The translations under genes and the position numbers were made by a program. Of a DNA stretch of 64,000 nt, positions 11,943-21,336 are shown in pieces. This DNA is from Flammula alnicola (Eukaryota > Basidiomycota > Agaricomycetes > Agaricales > Strophariaceae): positions 1 to 64,000 of the forward strand of contig JADNRV010000204.1 of the NCBI GenBank assembly GCA_015499995.1. The letters run 5' to 3'. The notes under the pieces are model-generated. The model had not been told where the DNA came from. It saw only the letters and a program-made list of their open reading frames with translations, and made no database searches. Within the stretch, counting starts at the first letter, position 1, and each line of letters opens with the position of its first letter.

Positions 11943-12490
11943 CTGCCCTTTGCATAATTCTGTGAACATCAACATTTTTTTGAAACCCGGCACGTGCCTG
12001 TTCCCACAGCCAAACAAGATCACCGGCAATCACCGGCAATAAGCGGCAATACCGGCACAACCCCAGTTTAGTTTTTCCTCTCCTCCTCGAGCTTCAGAAA
12101 GCCGGGAAACCCGTTATTTTACAACAATTTAATTAGACACACTGTTATGAGCCTTTTAGCGGAGCCTCAGCTGCATAGCATGTTGGAAGGGCATTTAGAT
12201 TAGATTTAGGCCAAAGTCATGTGACAAATGATTAGATTGCTTAGATCTGCTTGGATTGAGACGATATTTGCAAGATCTCATTGTACATACTCTTTTAGAA
12301 AGTGAAATTATGTATATAATACACACACATTATAATTTATTAGGTCGAAGAGCCTTGAATACTTTGTCGGTGCTTAGGTTGAAAAGTTGTCTGCATTCAG
12401 TCATATCTTATCGTCTTTGTTTGGCTGTGGGAACAGGCACGTGCCAGGTTTCAAAAAATGTTGATGTTCACAGAATTATGCAAAGGGCAG
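11943..12490. mobile_element. 548-bp MITE with ~77-bp terminal inverted repeats and TA target duplication
   Basis: The left end (11943 onward) and the right end (12490 backward) are inverted copies over about 77 bp, starting CTGCCCTTTGCATAATTCTG. Only three or four differences are visible, including a T run of 7 against 6 and CCCGG against CCTGG. TA dinucleotides flank both ends (11941-11942 and 12491-12492), the target duplication expected of Tc1/mariner-type insertion. The interior has no coding capacity and includes tandem ACCGGCAAT-like units near 12020-12060. This fits a non-autonomous MITE. It is not obviously related to the transposase at 9 kb, whose own ends are unknown. Confidence 0.88.
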
Positions 12491-12519
12491 TAAAGCATCT
12501 ATTTTCTGAGAAGAATCAG

Positions 12520-13345
12520 TCAAGCTAGGTACTCTACGGTCATTAAGAGTCTAGGGCAGGGATTGAGAAACTTGAAGGGAGATGATATCAAAAACAGACC
12601 ACTCACTGCAAATTGATATGATGGTAAATCACTTGCCTCCGGGCCCAACTGGTCATCCTGACGACCATCATCCTGACGACCACCACCCATTCTCCGTCTC
12701 AATGCGCCGGAGCCCTCGTTAACTGTGACAACAAGACCAAACACAGTGACCTTCAACATGTCGATGACCCCCCAAAGTGTATCGCGAAGCCACTGGAGTT
12801 CTTCATGAAGCCAGTTGTGGAATTCACCATATTGACCAAGGTCACATCCGGGGCTGGGTCCGAGCAGGAGCAGAGAATGGAACACTTGTTCTGAAAGGAT
12901 GATGATGATAGGTACTAGGATATAAAGGGATCGATGCGGGGGCGGATAGTTGAATGGGTCTGATGCTGCAGAGAAATTGGGTGAGCAAGCTTCTCACAGT
13001 CGACAACAATATTTACTCACTTGCAATGATGCCAAATAGGAATGGAGCCCACAGGAAGGATAGGAGTGAGGACCAAATGATTAACTGACATGAATAGGGC
13101 TCCGGTGTGTTTCCATGTGAGGCGGGTTGGACTGTCGGTGAGGCTCGAGTGGATGTCATTGAGCTAGTCGCAGCAGCTGATGCCGTCAGTGAGACTTGAG
13201 CGGGTTGCGATGCAATGACGAGATGAGGTACGAGAACCGAGAGGATCGGCTCAAGGATGACCGCGACCAAGTTGAAGGGGTATGGAAGGGTATGGGGGAG
13301 CAGTAGGGCAAAGGCAAGGAGTATGACAAGGGCAACACCCTCCAT
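12520..13345 (-). CDS. Hypothetical membrane protein
   Basis: Not recognised. Exon 1 is 13021-13345 and the intron ends before 12965. Read to the TGA at 12520-12522 it gives 256 residues. The N-terminus MEGVALVILLAFALLLP is a signal peptide or first span, followed by long hydrophobic stretches (FNLVAVILEPILSVLVPHLV), a Ser/Thr/Ala-rich segment, then LIIWSSLLSFLWAPFLFGII and, after the intron, LYILVPIIIIL. The C-terminal part (LGQYGEFHNWLHEELQWLRD, RRRMGGGRQDDGRQDD) is hydrophilic. A second intron is possible: a GTGAGT donor at 12606 and a CCCTAG acceptor at 12551 keep frame. That form would end at a TAA (12476-12478) lying inside the MITE's inverted repeat. I cannot choose between the two without transcripts. 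Confidence 0.5.
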
Positions 13346-13442
13346 GATGCAGGTGTGTTATGGAAAATGATTGAGAACAGTTGCAATATTTAAATATGTT
13401 TCATTCTAGTTGTCTCTGGTTGAAGCAGTCCGCCATTAGGAG

Positions 13443-13593
13443 AAAGAGCCCGACCCATGTTTGCTCAACTTCTCCTTTGCTCTCTTCAAAATGCCACCCC
13501 TCCGCACAAGCGTCTCGTGTAACTTTTGCTGCCATGCTGGCCGCCCCGCCTATCTTGAATTTTGAATCGGCTTTCGTCGTGACAGTTGGAATT
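13443..13593 (-). pseudogene. Relic of RNase H2A exon 4
   Basis: This stretch aligns directly, same orientation, with 7955-8104 in exon 4 of the intact RNase H2A gene, at roughly 80-85% by eye. Shared blocks include GCTCTCTTCAAAATGCCA and AATCGGCTTTCGTCGTGAC. Many differences are CG to TG or CA changes. Small changes break the reading frame. With the exon 1 relic at 15057-15178 it marks a dead duplicate of the gene, interrupted by a kinase pseudogene. Confidence 0.82.
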
Positions 13594-13635
13594 TAGGTAG
13601 AAACTGAAACTGACACTTCTTGTATCTCTTCCACA

Positions 13636-15010
13636 ATGTCGCTCATTGCCTGTCATCCCGAACAACTCTTTAGAGCTTGGAGAAATGCACCTACTGCTCG
13701 GGTGTGTATATCAAGTCGAGCCCTGATGCTATCTTTCCATTGGGGAACCACCGATGGAGTCGAAGACATGAATCGTTGCGCGCCGGGAGGCTTCCACCCC
13801 GTTCATCTTGGAAACACGTTCTGGTCAGACAAGGCAACATATCGAGTCCTCAATAAGCTTGGGCATGGCTCATTCTCCACTGTATGGCTGGCCAGAACCA
13901 TCAACGCTGGTTATGAATCTTCTTCTGGGTGAGTCTTTGCATTCCTAGCATATAGCAGAAACTCATTATTCACAGTCGGTACGTTGCGCTCAAGATATGC
14001 GTCGCAGATGCCGATCCTAGCCACGAGCTTGCCGTCCATGCTCGACTGCCCTGCACCCACCAAAACTACCAAAACTACGTAATACAGCTTCTCGATTCGT
14101 TTTCTCTGCAAGGTCCGAATGGAACACACGTCGTCCTCGTCACGACGTCCTCGGATCTTCGCGGGACACCAAACCTCCGAGGCTGGCTCCAAAGTAGTTG
14201 CGGCAGCTGCGCCGCCAGATTGCGCAAGGCGTCAGTTTCCAGCACAGTCATGGTGTGGTACATGGAGGCAAGTTATCACTTTCTGGGCTTTAAACAGTTC
14301 TCCCATTTCTCGTCATTTCTACGCAGATTTGCACACTAGAAATATCGGGATCTGCCTACCTAACCTAGACGAGCACCCGGAAGATGACATCCTCGACTCC
14401 TTTGGTCACCCGGAAATCCACCTCGTTCTACCTTGCCAACCACAGGCTCAAGCTGAATCATTGCCGCTGTACCCCATACATCGAGCTTGGGTATTACCAC
14501 AAGTGGAAAGATGCCTCCTTCACAAAGTCGCCCTTGTGTGTGGAGATCATGAATCTCGGTAACGGTCAGCAAGTCCTGCCGTCATGTGCTGTACGTTCTG
14601 ATACAGATAATATAGCCGCACTCGCTAGCGAGGATCCACGCCCTTCTTGCACTGCCCCAGCAGTATGTGCGCTGGAAATCGTGTTCAATTTGGTGACAAC
14701 CTCGGTGGACTCGAACTCATCCTCGATTGTTTGAGAGTGATATCTGGTCTCTCGCATGCACGGTGAGTTCCCCTCTTTTACAATTACATGCGAAACTGAA
14801 ATGTTGGGCTAGTTATACGAGATCGTGTGCGGGTCATCCCTCTTCCACTGGGCTCAACCCAATGATGCATTATTAGAGAAGATGGTGAAACTGTGCGGCG
14901 AAATGTTTCCCGAATGGCAGGAGCATATCCCAGATGTGGCTAGTAGTGCGTCTTATCGTTTCCATATCCAAATACTCAGTCTGATCCACCATGCTAGCAA
15001 TTTCTGCAGA
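13636..15010 (+). pseudogene. SRPK-like protein kinase pseudogene
   Basis: The pieces follow the order of a fungal SRPK-like kinase: PGGFHPVHLGNTFW, the glycine loop VLNKLGHGSFSTVWLAR, the VAIK-equivalent YVALKICVADAD, QLLDSFSLQGPNGTHVVLVT, then RQIAQGVSFQHSHGVVHG joined through an intron to DLHTRNIGICLPNLDEHPED (catalytic loop). Next come VEIMNLGN (DFG-equivalent), and SLACT joined to LYEIVCGSSLFHWAQPND. The parts lie in different frames. There is a one-base shift after HVVLVT (near 14140), a TAG just before LRQLRRQIAQG (near 14200), and another shift between QAQAESLP and YYHKWKDASF (near 14470). The intron inside the catalytic loop starts with GCAAGT rather than GTAAGT. The gene is therefore probably dead. 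It sits between two pieces of a duplicated RNase H2A gene. Confidence 0.8.
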
Positions 15011-15056
15011 GGGTGCCGATGTTGAATGGGAAATGCTAGGCTCCCGGGCGGTTGCT

Positions 15057-15178
15057 TGTGAGGAATGGTCTGCGTAAGATTCCTTGAGAGGCGTAGGTGG
15101 GCTGGGGGCTGAAGGGATTTGTGTGGATGATGGCAGTTGAGAGTGACGACGTCCTTCATTTACGCATTGTTTGCTACT
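15057..15178 (-). pseudogene. Relic of RNase H2A exon 1 and leader
   Basis: Aligns directly with 8681-8830, the first exon and leader of the intact gene. Shared blocks are GATTCCTTGAG, GGGGGCTGAAGG, GATGATGGCAGTTGAGA and CATTTA(T/C)GCATTGTTT. The segment containing the start codon is missing, and so is the centre of the 30-bp palindrome. It could not initiate the protein. Confidence 0.8.
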
Positions 15179-15293
15179 TTATAGGCACATTTTCAAAAAT
15201 CAATTTCAGCTGCAAGTCCATTTGCCCTTGTTCTATTACAGAAAGTCCGACCCATTAAACAAGTGCTACTATAATACTAAGCATGCACAAATA

Positions 15294-16910
15294 TCAAGCT
15301 TCATCAGCAGCCTCCGGACCAATATCGACGATCATTGAACAATCGTCCTCGGAATATACCATTAAAGTCAACCCCAGGCTACGCAGCGGCTTCAACCATG
15401 ACAACTCGACCTCCGAATTGTACACCTGGATCACTTTGAGGGGCTCTACGCGAGGCCGAGAGGGCTCCAAGGTCCCTGGAAATCTCAAACGGGACTCTGC
15501 CATTCTCGCGAAACGACCAGGCGAGCAGGCAATACATCGATAGAGCGCCATTGTCTCGAGTTTTGGACAAAACACATCTTGGGCGCTAGTGTATGTGAGT
15601 CGGTCCAGGAGAATATCTGTCACTGTCGTCTGGCCTTCGCCTTGGATTGTCAGCTCCGTCAGCGTGTTTTGCACCGTTTCGAGACATTCGATGATGTCCG
15701 GTTCCGTGACATGTGGGAAGAAGATGTTTAGGTGTTGAAGTGGGAAACGCGACCGACGAGAAAAACCCATTATCGACGAATGTGGCCACGAGCGAAGGGT
15801 AAGGTTGAGCTCCTTCAGCCTGGGCAGGGTGATTCTGTCGAAAACCTCCGACACATCGTAGCGAGAGCAAATGACGAAGGAAGAAAGTTCCGGCAATGCG
15901 ATTTCGAGAAAATTATGAGGTATGGCCCTTGGAAAAACCAAGATATCTTGGAAATCGAGATGAGTCGCCTTTGTCGCCATCGATAGGATCGTCAAGCATT
16001 GCTCGAGAGTAATTGTCGCGTTCAGTCTTAAATAAGTGAGGTTGGACCAGTGCAGCTCGACATGTGAAGGGCGAAATCGATGGAGGTCGCTTTCCCAAAT
16101 AAATTGTCGTAATATCGGGGCGCGCATCATCGCGCGTGAAAGGTCATTAATCAAGGCATCTGTTAGACCTTTCGGAGTATAGAGTTCGAAGCTTTCTAGG
16201 AGAGGATATGACTTGTCGGGGAGAAGAGATGCACAAGTCTTCGTTAGGGCGATGAATTTTAAGTGTTGCAGACGCGGGGCGCAATTGCCTAGCGCAAATC
16301 GAATGGCCGCGGTCGACAAGTTGTCGCCCATGGATAGTGAAAGAGGAAGATCCCCAGAACGTGGAATCCAAACGTTTAGGAGCAGTGCCCTATTGCTGAT
16401 GAGGATGTCTTCATCACATTCCGCAGGTTTAGGATTTTTGCGGAAGATGTCGAGCGACGACCATAACTGGGGACTGGACACGCAGATTCTCCACCACCCG
16501 GTGCACACTTGCATCAGGAGCAGCGGAGCATCGGTTCCGTTGGGTTCGACGAATTGGGCCCGAGGAAGACAGTGTATAAATACCTCTGTCAATATTTCCG
16601 GCGGAAGTCGTTGGATAGGGGAGAGCAATGAATGGAGCGCCATGATAGCAGCCTTCGAGTCTCCCTGGCTTTCCCGGAGTTCTTCCACTGATAACGCTTT
16701 CTTCTTCGCCCTCGACCGCAACCCCCAACGCGCAAGCAGTCTCCCTTTTCCCGCCTCAGAGTTTGCGGCGGAGTCGATCACGGACGTTAGGTATTGCAGA
16801 CGGTCTTGGTGGTACTCCAAGGATGAATTGATGTGCGCATCGGGAGGGGGAGCGGTAGCTCCTCGCAAATAATCCCTGACGTCTTGGTAGCTGAGTGGGG
16901 CGGGTAGCAT
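15294..16910 (-). CDS. F-box protein
   Basis: Likely substrate receptor of an SCF ubiquitin ligase. A single open frame of 538 residues starts at ATG 16908-16910 (MLPAPLSYQDVRDYL). A GT-AG intron appears to lie in the 5' leader just upstream (about 16918-16968), which is why the longer in-frame start at 16952 was not used. A short N-terminal helix (SLEYHQDRLQYLTSVID) and KAAIMALHSLLSPIQ precede the F-box LPPEILTEVFIHCLP, about residues 101-150, with the conserved CTGWWRICVSSPQLWSSLDI. The rest has leucine-rich periodicity (LQHLKFIALT, LESFELYTP, LKELNLTLRS, LQHLNIFFP), as in the large Agaricomycete F-box/LRR-like family. The substrate is unknown. It is one of the few long intron-free coding regions here. 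Confidence 0.85.
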   Translation of the reverse strand: MLPAPLSYQDVRDYLRGATAPPPDAHINSSLEYHQDRLQYLTSVIDSAANSEAGKGRLLARWGLRSRAKKKALSVEELRESQGDSKAAIMALHSLLSPIQRLPPEILTEVFIHCLPRAQFVEPNGTDAPLLLMQVCTGWWRICVSSPQLWSSLDIFRKNPKPAECDEDILISNRALLLNVWIPRSGDLPLSLSMGDNLSTAAIRFALGNCAPRLQHLKFIALTKTCASLLPDKSYPLLESFELYTPKGLTDALINDLSRAMMRAPILRQFIWESDLHRFRPSHVELHWSNLTYLRLNATITLEQCLTILSMATKATHLDFQDILVFPRAIPHNFLEIALPELSSFVICSRYDVSEVFDRITLPRLKELNLTLRSWPHSSIMGFSRRSRFPLQHLNIFFPHVTEPDIIECLETVQNTLTELTIQGEGQTTVTDILLDRLTYTSAQDVFCPKLETMALYRCIACSPGRFARMAESRLRFPGTLEPSRPRVEPLKVIQVYNSEVELSWLKPLRSLGLTLMVYSEDDCSMIVDIGPEAADEA

Positions 16911-18744
16911 TGAAATATCTGTAGAGACGATAAGCCTCAGTACGAGCAACAATTAGGCTAGACATACCGCTGTGGTAATAGCAAATACAAGTCCGTGGCC
17001 GGTGTTCTAAGAGTGCCTTGATCAAGCCTCGCCAAAGTCCAATTGCCAGTGTTCAAGTTCGCAGTGGGTGACTTGCGGGGGTACTAGTATCAGTCGTTGT
17101 CATGGTGGTCGACTATACAAAGGAATTCTTTGCCGTGACCCATCTGCTATGATGAAATTGGGGAGTAGAACCGGAGTCAGAGGGTCATGTAGGGTCAAGA
17201 AGCACTGGCAAGTCTAAGGGCTTTTCCCCGGAAATATCGAGTTCAGCCTAGTTCAGCGCCCTCAACAGTTATGTCATCGAATACTATAGCACGTGATTCG
17301 TCGCGTCGCGTGGAGCGCGGCACATCGGAGTCGCGTGCCGTTATTACTCCGGGCTACTCGGTTATCATGCCCCACTCAGCCCCACGTAATATTCCAAGCG
17401 ATCCGACATTTTGTCGAAACTGCCGATGGTGAGGCGAAAGCGAATTCCCCCCCCCCACCAAGTGCCACAGAAATTCACAGAAAAAATGTTGAAGCAAACC
17501 AGCGATGAACGAGTAGTTACTGTGGATGAATAAACTACCTTCTTTTCTTTACTCTTCCGGGTGCTCTGAAGTATACGCTCCCTCCTTGCTGTCTGAAATA
17601 TTTTTAATTCTTGTTGTGATAGGCCTACGATCTTCTTCTTTTGAAGATACCGGGGTTCTCGCGGACTCATCAAATTCTCTGATTCCTTCAACATCAGGAA
17701 ATCATGCAGACCTTCCGGTCGTGAGCGAGAGGTGGTGTTAAGCCTGCGGTCAGTGGGCGCTCGACACCCCGCCGTCAGCCGGTTATTATTCACCACGTTT
17801 CCAAGACCCAAGCCGTACCAAGACCTGAGCCATGTGTATTTTCAATGTCAAAAGTGCGCCACATTGACACGGGCTCCCACAGCTGACTCAACTAACTGAA
17901 ACCCTATTTCCAATAACATTCTCTCGCTTCTCTGATGTCGAGCCATCTAGGCTCAGGAATCCGTCCCGCAGCATGATTTCACCACGTTCAACAGGCGGCT
18001 CCGCGGCGCATTCTCCGATAGGTTATTGAAACGCGTCTCGTAACGATTCTTAATTCAAAAGTCAGCCAATGTCAGCTGCATCGTCACGTAAAGCATCAGC
18101 AGTTGAATCAACGAGGACAAGGCTTGAGGATGCCTTTTGCGGTCTATTCCTACTCGAGTATGCGCGGTAAGAGCCGCATTTGAATTGATGAATGTCACGC
18201 AGTACACGGAAAGAATGACTCTGAAACTTAGAAATCCACTTGAAATTCGCTTGAAAGCACTCGGATAATGAGAAAGGGTGTATAAGATAGAGGAGCTTAC
18301 GAGACCTAACATCTGGGCGCCTCCCATGTAGGCTGGAGCTCGAAAGAGGCGATCTAATAAGCCACATAGTGTGCAACGATCTGCTACTAGCGTTGTGGGC
18401 TTATCGACAGTGCAGGGGTTCTACTTACATGTAAGTGATCCTCTTCTGTTAGCTTCTGTCCATGAGCCTGAGGGCGCTATGAAACGTGCTGTAATAATCA
18501 CCCACCCTCCTTCAATCCAGATTAAGTATATAGAAATGAAGAGGACCGCTGTTCCGGTTTCCTATTACCCATCACTCTCTCAAGTCAACTTGTCAAGTCA
18601 AGTGTTGGAACACCGTTTAAATACTAGTCGAGAGATCCTCGGACTGGTCTACTTTTAAATATATATACTACTGTATATCATCATTCCATTGACACCGCCC
18701 ATGCGTGCACCTTAACATTGTTGAACTGCCAGAGGTATTAATAA

Positions 18745-19150
18745 TTCAAATCGTATTGGTACGAGAGCCGAAGTCCCTCCTACCAGAGAATGTGTCTGTG
18801 TGATGGTGCGAACCTTCTAGTTGTACATAGATTCTCCTATTTCCGTGTTTCATCCCTGACACTGTGTCCAATAAGATTCAGAATAGACATTGACGTTCAA
18901 ATTGATCTGAATTGCATAGCTGCATGTGCGCGACGCTCACGCTCCGTGTCAAGATGCTCTTGAAGTCGATTGCCGTGCAGAATTTGAGTTATTGGTGGTG
19001 TTCTGCCGATCGGCATTAAATCCGTTTAAAATGGCCAGTGTGGCGCACGCGCGCCCACGCACGCCCACGCACACACGATCGCCACAGTGACACAGTGTGA
19101 AATGCTAAATAGGTGTGAATGTCGAGTTATTTGTAAGGTGCACCTATTGC
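18745..19150. repeat. Direct duplication, copy A
   Basis: Shares with copy B (19258-19690), in the same order, a block ending TTGTACATAG(A/G)TTCTCC plus CTATTTCCGTGTTT, and a block beginning GCCGATCGG, then AAATGGCCAGTGTGGCGCAC and a CA-rich tail. Spacing between copies is about 520-530 bp. An internal segment (18917-18999) appears inverted in copy B. Confidence 0.8.
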
Positions 19151-19257
19151 CATGCCCCCGGAGATTCAGAGTCAGCTCACAGATAGTAATAATATGTAGC
19201 AGCAGCAATCCATAGCATAAACTGCGCCATGAGATGGACACCTGTCATCGACATCTA

Positions 19258-19690
19258 ATCTGAATCATATTGATACGAGAGCTAATTTAGCCTGAATCCC
19301 TCCCTGCCCCGAGAATGTGTCTGTGTGTGAGTGTGATAGTTCCTTCTAGTTGTACATAGGTTCTCCTATTTCCGTGTTTCCTTCAAGTGCCTTTCGTGTA
19401 CAGCCATGATGGCACGCATATAGCATACCACCAATAACTCAAATTAAAATACTGCTCGACAACTGACTTCAAGGACATCTTGACACGGAGCGTGAGCGTG
19501 AGCGTCGCGCACACATGCAGCTGTTCCGCCGATCGGAATTAAATTGAATTTCGTTTTAAATGGCCAGTGTGGCGCACGCACAGGCACACACACGATCGAC
19601 ACAGTGACACACTGTGAAATACTAAATACTAAATAGGTTGTGAATGGATGACATCCTTGAGTTATTTGTAAAGTGCACCTATGGCCACGG
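19258..19690. repeat. Direct duplication, copy B, with inverted internal segment
   Basis: Partner of copy A. The outer blocks are in direct orientation. The middle segment (about 19428-19522, containing GACACGGAGCGTGAGCG) is the reverse complement of 18917-18999 in copy A. The inversion ends next to the shared CCGATCGG block. Confidence 0.8.
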
Positions 19691-21336
19691 CCATGGGTGC
19701 GCTGAGAGTCCCGACAAATAGGTATTGCTGTATTTCCGAGTGGTCATGAGGCCTGCAGTGAGTGGCTTAACGATTCGCTCCTGGAGTGAGAATTCCCCGA
19801 ATTCGAGAAGGCGTTATGTAGATCTTCCTGTAGCGGCGAATCTCGCCCGCTCAGTGTAGTGTGGTGGAGTGGAGTACTTAGACTCGTGCGATACTCGCAA
19901 ATTAAAAAATTCCACCTGGCCACCGGTTTGTAATAAATTTACACTGCGTATGTATCTGGCTATCCGACTGTCAGGTCAATCAACCTTTAAAGGTTTATAT
20001 AAAACAAGGCTCCAACCTTCGAATTCTCTCTTTTCATTTGCGCGTGGTCAAGTGAGCGCTGCCAGATAGCCTTCGGTGTTTCAATACATACTCCGTACAG
20101 TATATTCGGAAGACATTCATACGATCGCGAGACACATATATCATGGTCATTTGTCATTAGCACTTAGTATGCATTGGCGTTGCGTACGATCGTATTACAT
20201 ATGATAGCATAGAATAGAAATCGAACACGCCATCGGTATGTCATGCTCGATCATGACGTTGGGAATATGAGAAATGGCGATCACCAATAGAGAATACTCT
20301 TTTTAAACAACGGAGGCATTTGTGGGTGCCTTTTGGGCGTGGTATGTACTGGACATGGCTTCGCGACGAGATATCGGGCTCGGGTAGCTCGCTGACATGC
20401 CTATGTGCTGAGTAAAGGCTCGGATGTGCCTTGGACAAGGTCGCGTGCGCTGCAAAGGAGGTCGATCGCTGGGAGGTCAGACAAAGAGAGCTTGACTCTT
20501 TGTCAACTGCGGGCGGGGACCGGGCACGAGGATTTTGGGGTTGAGCAAGTGGATATTATGAGCTCTGATCGATATCGTCGTCGGGCGCAACAAATAGATG
20601 TGCGAGAGGAGTGGGTGGGTGGGAGTACTAGTAGGGCTGGGCCTACATGTTGTACCTTGATTTCGCAGTCCAGACTCGAGACCATGTAGGAAGAAGGATC
20701 TGCGCAGCGTGAGATAGGGTAAGAATTGAGCAAGGTAATGAAAGAGATGTCGCAGGCCAGTCAATGGGTAAAGCCGTGGACGACATAGGCAAGAAGACAA
20801 GAGAAGACATGAGCATCATCCCACAGTTAGTTTGCAAAAATAAAATAGGACGAGTTGACAGGATATCAGCATCAGTTCATAGCGACCTGAGAAAAGGAAG
20901 ACGAAGGATGGGTGCTTAGAATAGAACAGGAGGCTGGAAAGAGACGCAAGCGGTGGACCCGCATACATTCATTCATGAAGAATCCATTCATCGGAGGTTG
21001 ATCGCCGCTTGGCGGACGACGAAGAGAAGAAGCTCAAAAGCGTGGGTGCATTCTCGGAGGCGTTTGTGGGGATGGGAGGACGGTCGGCGGAGGCGGTGTG
21101 GTGTCGAGAGGCGGGTCGGACATCGAGATTGTGGATACAAGGTGGGTTAGGTGGAGGAATAGAGTTGGATGAGAGGTCGTGTAAAGTGGGTCATGAGACT
21201 GGGAAGAGGTCACGAGAATGGCTCGGCGAAGGGTCGGCATTGCAACGAGGGACTAATGTCTTGATAAGATCTAGATTCGTGAGTTGAATTGCTCTTCGCC
21301 GTTGTTGTTGTCGAAAGCGTTCTCTCCCTTTCACTC

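Larger units (their letters stand above)
16911..21336. other. Gene-poor 4.4-kb tract
   Basis: No gene could be supported. It contains a C run near 17448-17457, many short frames without conserved motifs, and a rearranged direct duplication at 18.7-19.7 kb (listed separately). The first ~100 bp holds the F-box leader intron. A minus-strand frame at about 20960-21200 looks somewhat coding (serine-rich) but has no recognisable start or partner exon. Confidence 0.4.

Noticed and set aside
20960..21200. Minus-strand serine-rich frame as a coding exon
   Set aside because: No start codon, no clear splice sites and no family match; low-complexity composition can mimic coding.
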